This document shows positions 15,297-19,898 of a stretch of DNA of 19,898 nt, one piece after another. The notes below the pieces were generated by a model that worked only from the letters and a program-made list of their open reading frames with translations, was not told the origin of the DNA and ran no database searches. Position numbers and translations under genes: made by a program. The DNA is taken from assembly GCA_964408025.1 (NCBI GenBank), contig CAYOXX010000057.1, positions 1 to 19,898 on the forward strand, given 5' to 3'. This DNA comes from CAYOXX01 sp964408025 (lineage in GTDB: Bacteria; Acidobacteriota; DATKUA01). The first letter of the stretch is position 1. Each line of letters starts with the position of its first letter.

Positions 15297-16430
15297 ATGA
15301 AGAGAAATGCGATTGTAGTACTGGCTTTGATATCTGTGCTGCTGCTGGCCGCCGCAGCCCAGGCCGGCGACGACAAGCGGGCTCGGCCGCCTGCGTTGCG
15401 GATCGGCTTCAGCGAGGGTTACAGCCCCTGGGCGGGCTTCAGGCTATCTCAGAACTTCAGTAAAATGAGGACATACCTCCAAAACGAGTTCGGCGCTACG
15501 GTCACCGCCGATTCCGCGGCCTGGAGCGCCGGCATGCTCAACCAGTATGACATCTTCATCATCCCGGCCCGTTACCAGAGCGTCACCCCGGCTGCCGCCA
15601 CATATGCCGTCCGCAACTGGGTCGTAGCCGGCGGCTGCCTCATCGTTCTCTGGCATCCGTTGAAGCGAGGAGTCCCTTCTGAACCCGACAAGGATTGGGA
15701 AGGGAATGTCCTGCACGACAACGTTTTGAACTACTTCGGCACGGGTATGAGGTCTACCGAAAACGGTGGTCTTGACATGACCACCTTTGCCAGCCCTTTT
15801 AACAATACGCCGTACACTGTGAACAGGGTTATGGGCAACTTGCGAACCGGCTGGGTAGGCAGGACGGATAGCGGCGCCATGCCCCTGGCCTGGAGCACCA
15901 GCGGGCAAATAGCAAGTTCATACAATCCCAACGCCGGCAGCGGTATGCTGTTCCTGGTCGGTAGCGTCTACGCCTTCCAAAATGCCTATATCGACCACGA
16001 TGAAAACACGAACTTCCTGTTCAACATCGTTCACTACTACGATGGCGGCGGCGGCAACGGGGGGAGCGGCGATCCCGATCTGTTTGTCAAGAAGTTGAAG
16101 GGGAAGCCGAAGACCGTCTCCGTCGGCCAGCAGCTCAAGATAAAGGCCCGCATCAAGAACAAAGGCGGCAGCGCCTCGACGGCCACCACCGTCAACTTCT
16201 ACCTCTCGCCCGACGCGACCTACGACGCGACCGATATCCTGCTCGGCTCCGAAACGGTGCCAGCGCTGAACAAGAACAAGAGCAAGAAGATAAAGAAGAC
16301 GGTGATCATCCCCAGCGTGGGGGCCGGGACCTACTACATAATCGCCATCGTCGACCCGGGCGACACCGTCACCGAGTCCGACGAAACCAACAACACCAAG
16401 GTCGCCACCAAGGTGATCACTATCATCTGA
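15297..16430 (+). CDS. Secreted protein with a GATase1-like N-terminal domain and a C-terminal CARDB domain
   Basis: 377 residues. A clear signal peptide (about 1-23, ending A-A-A-Q-A) directs export. Residues ~35-245 look like an alpha/beta fold of the ThuA/GATase1-like kind: R-I-G-F-S-E-G-Y near the start, then N-Q-Y-D-I-F-I-I-P and a G-G-C-L-I-V-L-W-H-P strand. No catalytic triad can be named, so this part is a fold guess. A Gly-rich linker (about 249-257) leads to a CARDB-type Ig-like domain (~258-377) with the hallmark Y-L-S-P-D at mid-domain and the closing E-S-D-E-T-N-N; it is rich in lysine. CARDB domains are adhesion modules of extracellular proteins. The gene has its own promoter and terminator and looks like a single-gene transcript. 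A surface or extracellular adhesive role is inferred; the ligand is unknown. Confidence 0.75.
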   Translation: MKRNAIVVLALISVLLLAAAAQAGDDKRARPPALRIGFSEGYSPWAGFRLSQNFSKMRTYLQNEFGATVTADSAAWSAGMLNQYDIFIIPARYQSVTPAAATYAVRNWVVAGGCLIVLWHPLKRGVPSEPDKDWEGNVLHDNVLNYFGTGMRSTENGGLDMTTFASPFNNTPYTVNRVMGNLRTGWVGRTDSGAMPLAWSTSGQIASSYNPNAGSGMLFLVGSVYAFQNAYIDHDENTNFLFNIVHYYDGGGGNGGSGDPDLFVKKLKGKPKTVSVGQQLKIKARIKNKGGSASTATTVNFYLSPDATYDATDILLGSETVPALNKNKSKKIKKTVIIPSVGAGTYYIIAIVDPGDTVTESDETNNTKVATKVITII

Positions 16431-16454
16431 ATCGACCGCGAACACCGACCCGAG

Positions 16455-16481
16455 AGCGGGCCGCCCCGGCGACCCGCTTTT
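16455..16481 (+). terminator. Rho-independent terminator after the CARDB gene
   Basis: AGCGGGCCGCC (16455-16465) pairs with GGCGACCCGCT (16468-16478), with one internal mismatch. The stem runs into TTTT (16478-16481) and lies 25 bases after the stop codon. Confidence 0.75.
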
Positions 16482-16624
16482 GTCGTACCGAAACCGGCCG
16501 CCTCAACAGTGCTTCCGAGCCCTCCTTCTCGACCAGGCGGGCTTTACAGGAGCGGGGCGACGTGGTAGTTTTAAACTGCTATATCGGTACACATTTCAAT
16601 GTATTTACCTGAGGATCGGGCTAT

Positions 16625-17854
16625 ATGGGGGACTTCGCACAATACGGGGAAATAAGCACCCTCCACGACCTGGGCACCCGCGAACTGGACGACCTGGTGA
16701 AGGAGTTGGAGAAGTATGTCCGCCGTCGGCCGGCGGCGCTGCTGCTGCCGAGCCTTTACAGCGACCTCTTCTCGCCGGCCATGGACAGCATCCTCGAGAC
16801 GCTGCGCGACGTTCATTACCTGCGCCAGATCGTCATCGCGCTCGACCGCGCCGACGCCAAGCAGTTCGAGTCGTCCAGGGAGCGGGTATCCGACCTGCCG
16901 CAGCACGTGCGCATCATCTGGGTGGACGGCGACCGCATCCAGGAGATGTTCGCCGTCGCCGAGCGCCAGGGTCTGGAGACGGGCGGCCCCGGCAAGGGGC
17001 GGGCCGTCTGGATTGCCCTGGGTTATGTTATCGCCTCGGAACAGTGCACCGAGGTGCTGCTGCACGACTGCGATATCCTCACCTACTCCCACGCCTTCCT
17101 GGCGCGGCTGAGCTACCCGCTGCTGAGCCCCCACCTCGGCTTCGACTTTGTGAAGGGCTACTACGCCCGCGTCTCCGACAGGCTGCACGGCCGGGTGACG
17201 CGGCTCTTCGTCTACCCGCTGATCAAGGCGATGATCAAGATCATCGGCCACCACCCGCTGCTGGAGTTCATGCGCAGCTTCCGCTACCCGCTGGCCGGCG
17301 AGTTCGGGATGAGCATCGAGCTGGCCAAGAACCTCCGCATCCCCTACGATTGGGGCCTCGAGATCTCCGTGCTGGCAGAGGTTTACCGCGCCGTCAAGCC
17401 CCGCCAGGTCTGCCAGGTGGACCTGGGCGGGAACTACGACCACAAGCACCAGACCCTCTCCCCCGACAATCCGGAGGGGGGTCTGATGAAGATGGCCGCC
17501 GACATCGCCAGCGCCATCTTCCGCAACCTGGCCACCGAGGGCGTCGTCATGTCGCCCGGCTTTTTCTCGACGCTGCGCACCACCTTCCTGCGCGAGGCGC
17601 AGAACTCGGTGCGCACATACCACACCGTGGCCGAGCTGAACGGACTCCCGTTCGACAGGCACCACGAAAGCAGCGCCGTGGACGCCTTCGCCGTGGCCAT
17701 CAAGCACGCCGCCGAATCGTACATCATCAGCCCGCTGACTACCCACCTGATCAGCAACTGGAACCGGGTTATGGCGGCCGAACCGATGTTCTTCGAGAGG
17801 CTTGTCGAATCCGTAGAGCTGGACAACACGACAGCGGTTAGAAGCTTAGCTTGA
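16625..17854 (+). CDS. GT81-type glycosyltransferase, glucosyl-3-phosphoglycerate synthase-like
   Basis: 409 residues with the GT-A layout of GpgS/MpgS-type retaining glycosyltransferases. G-P-G-K-G-R-A-V-W (mid N-terminal half) resembles the G-K-G-E-A-L-W of mycobacterial GpgS. The metal-binding D148-C149-D150 follows, then V-K-G-Y-Y-A-R…G-R-V-T-R-L, P-L-A-G-E-F-G-M, W-G-L-E-I-S-V-L and the late Q-V-D-L-G-G-N-Y-D-H-K-H. GpgS transfers glucose from NDP-glucose to 3-phosphoglycerate, the first step to glucosylglycerate, a compatible solute and precursor of methylglucose polysaccharides. The metal motif here is DCD rather than DSD, and the protein is longer than mycobacterial GpgS, so donor and acceptor may differ. 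No GpgP-type phosphatase lies beside it. GAGG ten bases upstream supports the start. A second glycosyltransferase follows after 19 bases, indicating an operon. Confidence 0.8.
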   Translation: MGDFAQYGEISTLHDLGTRELDDLVKELEKYVRRRPAALLLPSLYSDLFSPAMDSILETLRDVHYLRQIVIALDRADAKQFESSRERVSDLPQHVRIIWVDGDRIQEMFAVAERQGLETGGPGKGRAVWIALGYVIASEQCTEVLLHDCDILTYSHAFLARLSYPLLSPHLGFDFVKGYYARVSDRLHGRVTRLFVYPLIKAMIKIIGHHPLLEFMRSFRYPLAGEFGMSIELAKNLRIPYDWGLEISVLAEVYRAVKPRQVCQVDLGGNYDHKHQTLSPDNPEGGLMKMAADIASAIFRNLATEGVVMSPGFFSTLRTTFLREAQNSVRTYHTVAELNGLPFDRHHESSAVDAFAVAIKHAAESYIISPLTTHLISNWNRVMAAEPMFFERLVESVELDNTTAVRSLA

Positions 17855-17873
17855 TCGAACTGGAGCCTGCCCG

Positions 17874-19151
17874 ATGAAATTCACTACCGCACTCAGAGAC
17901 GAAGCGCGCCGCAGGATCGAGCAGATGGAGAACGCCGACATCGTCGTCGGCGTCCCCTGCTATAACAACAATTCAACAGTTCAACATGTTGTTTCCACCA
18001 TCAGCACCGGCCTGAACAAGTATTTCCGCGGAATGCGAAACCTGTTAATCATCAGCGACGGCGGCTCGGTGGACGACACCAGGGAGATGGCGCGTGAGAC
18101 CGAAATTGAACCCTGGGTCGAGAGAGTAGTGAGCATCTACCGCGGCGTGCCGGGCAAGGGCAGCGCCCTGAGGCAGGTGTTCGAGGTCGCCGACATGCTG
18201 GGCGCCAAGGCCTGCGCCGTCTTCGACTCCGACCTGCGTTCCATCCGGCCCGAGTGGATCCGCAACCTGCTGCGCCCGATCACCGAGGAGGACTACGACT
18301 TCGTCGCCCCCTACTACAAGCGCTACAAGTACGACGGCACGATCACCAACAACATCGTCTACAAAATCACACGAGCTCTCTACGGCAAGCGGGTTCGCCA
18401 GCCGATCGGCGGCGACTTCGCATTGAGCCCCAATTTCATCCACTTCGTCAGGGAGCAGGATGTCTGGCAGACCGACGTCAGCCGCTTCGGCATCGACATC
18501 TGGCTAACCACCACGGCCATCGTCCACAACTTCAAGATCGGCCAGGCCCGCCTCGGCGTCAAGATCCACGACGTCAAGGACCCCGGCGAGCAACTCGGGC
18601 CGATGTTCCGCCAGGTGGTCGACACGCTGATGGAGCTGACGGAGATGAACGTCGACCACTGGATACAGGTGCGCGGCAGCGAGGAGGTGCCGATCCTGGG
18701 CGACTTCCACTCCGAGAAGCCGGAACCCTTCGATATCGACGCCGAGGCCCTGGTCGGCAAGTTCAAGATCGGTTACCAGCAGTTCCGCTCCATCTGGAAG
18801 TCGTTCCTGCACGAAGACCACTTCGAGCAGCTCAGAGGGATCGCCAAACTGCCCGCGAAGAAGTTCCACATTCCAGTCGAGCTCTGGGCGAGGATGCTCT
18901 GCGACTACGCCGTCGCCTTCCACGCCTGGACCGCCAACCGCTATAAGCTCACGACGCTAATGACCCCCCTCTATTACGGCCGCATCGCCTCTTGGGTTAA
19001 TGAGACCCGGAAAATGAGCGACGACGAGGCGGAAGAGCTGATCGAGCGCGACGCTCTGAAGTTCGAGGAGGCCAAGGACTACTTGGTCGATCGCTGGTGG
19101 AAAAAGAGCGACGAGATCGGCAAGAAGGCGCCGAAGAAGATAAATACCTGA
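17874..19151 (+). CDS. GT-A glycosyltransferase, distantly mannosylglycerate synthase-like
   Basis: 425 residues. The N-terminus has the GT2-type nucleotide-sugar fold: V-V-G-V-P-C-Y-N-N near 24-32, then I-S-D-G-G-S-V-D-D and P-G-K-G-S-A-L. The metal-binding D118-S119-D120 follows. The G-K-G motif, Q-P-I-G-G-D-F-A-L and R-F-G-I-D-I-W parallel G-K-G, Q-P-L-G-G-E and W-G-I-D in mannosylglycerate synthase of Rhodothermus (GT78), which makes mannosylglycerate directly from GDP-mannose and glycerate. This is similarity by eye only, and a lipid or glycan acceptor is equally possible. The C-terminal ~150 residues are helical and charged, ending in a Lys-rich tail. GGAG eight bases before the ATG supports the start. 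It is almost certainly cotranscribed with the GT81 gene, 19 bases upstream, so the two probably act on the same product or on parallel solutes. Confidence 0.8.
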   Translation: MKFTTALRDEARRRIEQMENADIVVGVPCYNNNSTVQHVVSTISTGLNKYFRGMRNLLIISDGGSVDDTREMARETEIEPWVERVVSIYRGVPGKGSALRQVFEVADMLGAKACAVFDSDLRSIRPEWIRNLLRPITEEDYDFVAPYYKRYKYDGTITNNIVYKITRALYGKRVRQPIGGDFALSPNFIHFVREQDVWQTDVSRFGIDIWLTTTAIVHNFKIGQARLGVKIHDVKDPGEQLGPMFRQVVDTLMELTEMNVDHWIQVRGSEEVPILGDFHSEKPEPFDIDAEALVGKFKIGYQQFRSIWKSFLHEDHFEQLRGIAKLPAKKFHIPVELWARMLCDYAVAFHAWTANRYKLTTLMTPLYYGRIASWVNETRKMSDDEAEELIERDALKFEEAKDYLVDRWWKKSDEIGKKAPKKINT

Positions 19152-19156
19152 AGAAC

Positions 19157-19714
19157 ATGACTAATTTACAAATAGAAGAGTATAAAACGCTCAGACAAGA
19201 AGCACTTCAAAGATTTCAGAATTTACTACAAATCCAAATATTAACAATTTCATTAGTTGTTGTTGCTATAGGTTTTATATATATTAATTTGCATCTTTGT
19301 TATGTGATGTTTCTGTTACTTGCTGTTAATTTAGCTGTATTATTATCATTCTTTATTTATAACTCCATTTTAAACCATATATATATCATTGGAACATACC
19401 TTAGTTTAATGTACGAGGGAAAGAATGATGAAATATTTTGGATTAAAACAAGCAGGAAACTTGTCAGGAAGAAATTTAAATGTGATACAGACTACAGCAG
19501 GGCGTGTTGGTTTTATTCTATAATATCTTTTTTTCTCCTATGTACCTGTGCATTTCTTCAATTTGTAATTTCTTTGGGTGGGAGTATTATTTGTCTTTTA
19601 AATCTTTCTGTTCCTGTGGCATCTATCATAATTTATATATGCACGTTTCGTAAAAAGCCTAAAAAAATAACTAAATACAGAAAAGAATTTTCTAAATTCT
19701 TAAGACCTAAATGA
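19157..19714 (+). CDS. AT-rich gene for a four-helix membrane protein, unknown function
   Basis: 185 residues from the ATG at 19157, five bases after the preceding stop; a longer in-frame version beginning at 19097 overlaps the glycosyltransferase and was rejected. An N-terminal charged helix (about 3-20, E-E-Y-K-T-L-R-Q-E-A) leads into two membrane helices (~22-40 and ~43-64). A soluble segment of about 50 residues follows, then two more helices (~118-140 and ~145-165) and a basic C-terminal tail. I do not recognise a named family, though small proteins with an E-Y-K-x-L-R-x-E helix before paired membrane helices are common hypothetical proteins. Base composition and codon use (many AAA, TTA, ATA, TAT) differ sharply from every other gene here, pointing to recent horizontal transfer. 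The ribosome binding site is weak (CTGAAGAAC). Confidence 0.7.
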   Translation: MTNLQIEEYKTLRQEALQRFQNLLQIQILTISLVVVAIGFIYINLHLCYVMFLLLAVNLAVLLSFFIYNSILNHIYIIGTYLSLMYEGKNDEIFWIKTSRKLVRKKFKCDTDYSRACWFYSIISFFLLCTCAFLQFVISLGGSIICLLNLSVPVASIIIYICTFRKKPKKITKYRKEFSKFLRPK

Positions 19715-19803
19715 CTCCACTTTGTCTGGGTTAAAAAGAACATAAGCATCCGAACTAAGCAGATGAAGTATCACCCCACATACGGTGCGCAGAGGAAGAC
19801 GGC

Positions 19804-19824
19804 GTGGGGCCTGAATGGCCCCAC
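19804..19824. repeat. REP-like palindromic repeat, copy 2
   Basis: Same inverted repeat as copy 1: arms GTGGGGCC and GGCCCCAC around TGAAT. It is preceded by CGGTGCGCAG (19783-19792), as copy 1 is, and by GGC immediately before the left arm. The 3' flank (ATCCG) differs from the other two copies. Confidence 0.85.
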
Positions 19825-19843
19825 ATCCGAGTCGTAGAGTAGA

Positions 19844-19864
19844 GTGGGGCCTGAATGGCCCCAC
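19844..19864. repeat. REP-like palindromic repeat, copy 3
   Basis: Identical 21-base palindrome exactly 40 bases after copy 2, in the same orientation judged by the TGAAT loop. It is followed by CCTACGG, matching the flank of copy 1. The paired arrangement resembles clustered REP/BIME elements. Confidence 0.85.
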
Positions 19865-19898
19865 CTACGGACAGCAGCGAAATCGCAGGCAACAGTGC

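Noticed and set aside
19097..19156. Upstream start for the AT-rich membrane protein
   Set aside because: It overlaps the glycosyltransferase gene in another frame and has the GC-rich composition of that gene; the ATG at 19157 coincides with the composition change.
19804..19864. CRISPR-like array at the right end
   Set aside because: Only two units are adjacent, each a self-complementary 21-mer with a 19-base gap, and a third lies alone 5.8 kb away; there are no cas genes.

Overview
The window looks like a contig from an uncultured, GC-rich Gram-negative bacterium. Two large secreted proteins with predicted outer-membrane barrels (CBM9-like plus DUF5916) and a Tat-exported protein imply a two-membrane cell. 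DUF5916 proteins, AlkP-superfamily phosphohydrolases of the COG3379 type and GpgS-like glycosyltransferases together recall Acidobacteriota or FCB-type candidate phyla. This placement is a guess, because no taxonomic marker gene is present. A run of 14 G at the left end looks like a sequencing or assembly artefact, and the right end closes in interspersed palindromic repeats, so both edges may be contig ends.

Left block (323-5100, + strand): two tandem paralogous genes for secreted CBM9/DUF5916 proteins. They are separated by a rho-independent terminator and an AT-rich spacer with a promoter-like sequence. A long hairpin at 5130-5156 separates them from the convergent block that follows.

Central block (5206-12450, - strand): a tightly packed six-gene operon. 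In transcription order it holds APS kinase (cysC), three AlkP-superfamily phosphohydrolase/phosphodiesterase paralogues joined by stop/start overlaps, a 60-residue ribbon-helix-helix-like protein, and a three-helix membrane protein with a possible Oxa1/EMC3-like fold. ATP sulfurylase (sat) is transcribed divergently from cysC. A PHP-domain phosphoesterase, of a family that includes pAp-hydrolysing nucleoside bisphosphate phosphatases, follows sat. Together the locus can make PAPS (sat, cysC) and perhaps clear its by-product PAP (PHP). The AlkP proteins appear to lie in three different compartments. No PAPS reductase, apr or dsr gene is present, so a role in sulfation or surface modification is as plausible as sulfur assimilation. 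CysC and the ribbon-helix-helix protein end in nearly the same C-terminal motif (…L-x-[AG]-LGYI-stop), which is the most unusual feature of the window.

Right block (15297-19714, + strand): a secreted CARDB-domain protein with a good promoter and terminator of its own, then two GT-A glycosyltransferases. One is like glucosyl-3-phosphoglycerate synthase (GT81) and the other is loosely like mannosylglycerate synthase; both suggest compatible-solute or glycoside synthesis. Immediately behind them is a strikingly AT-rich gene for a four-helix membrane protein, probably acquired from elsewhere. A 21-base palindromic repeat occurs once after sat (14002-14022) and twice at the right end (19804-19824 and 19844-19864).
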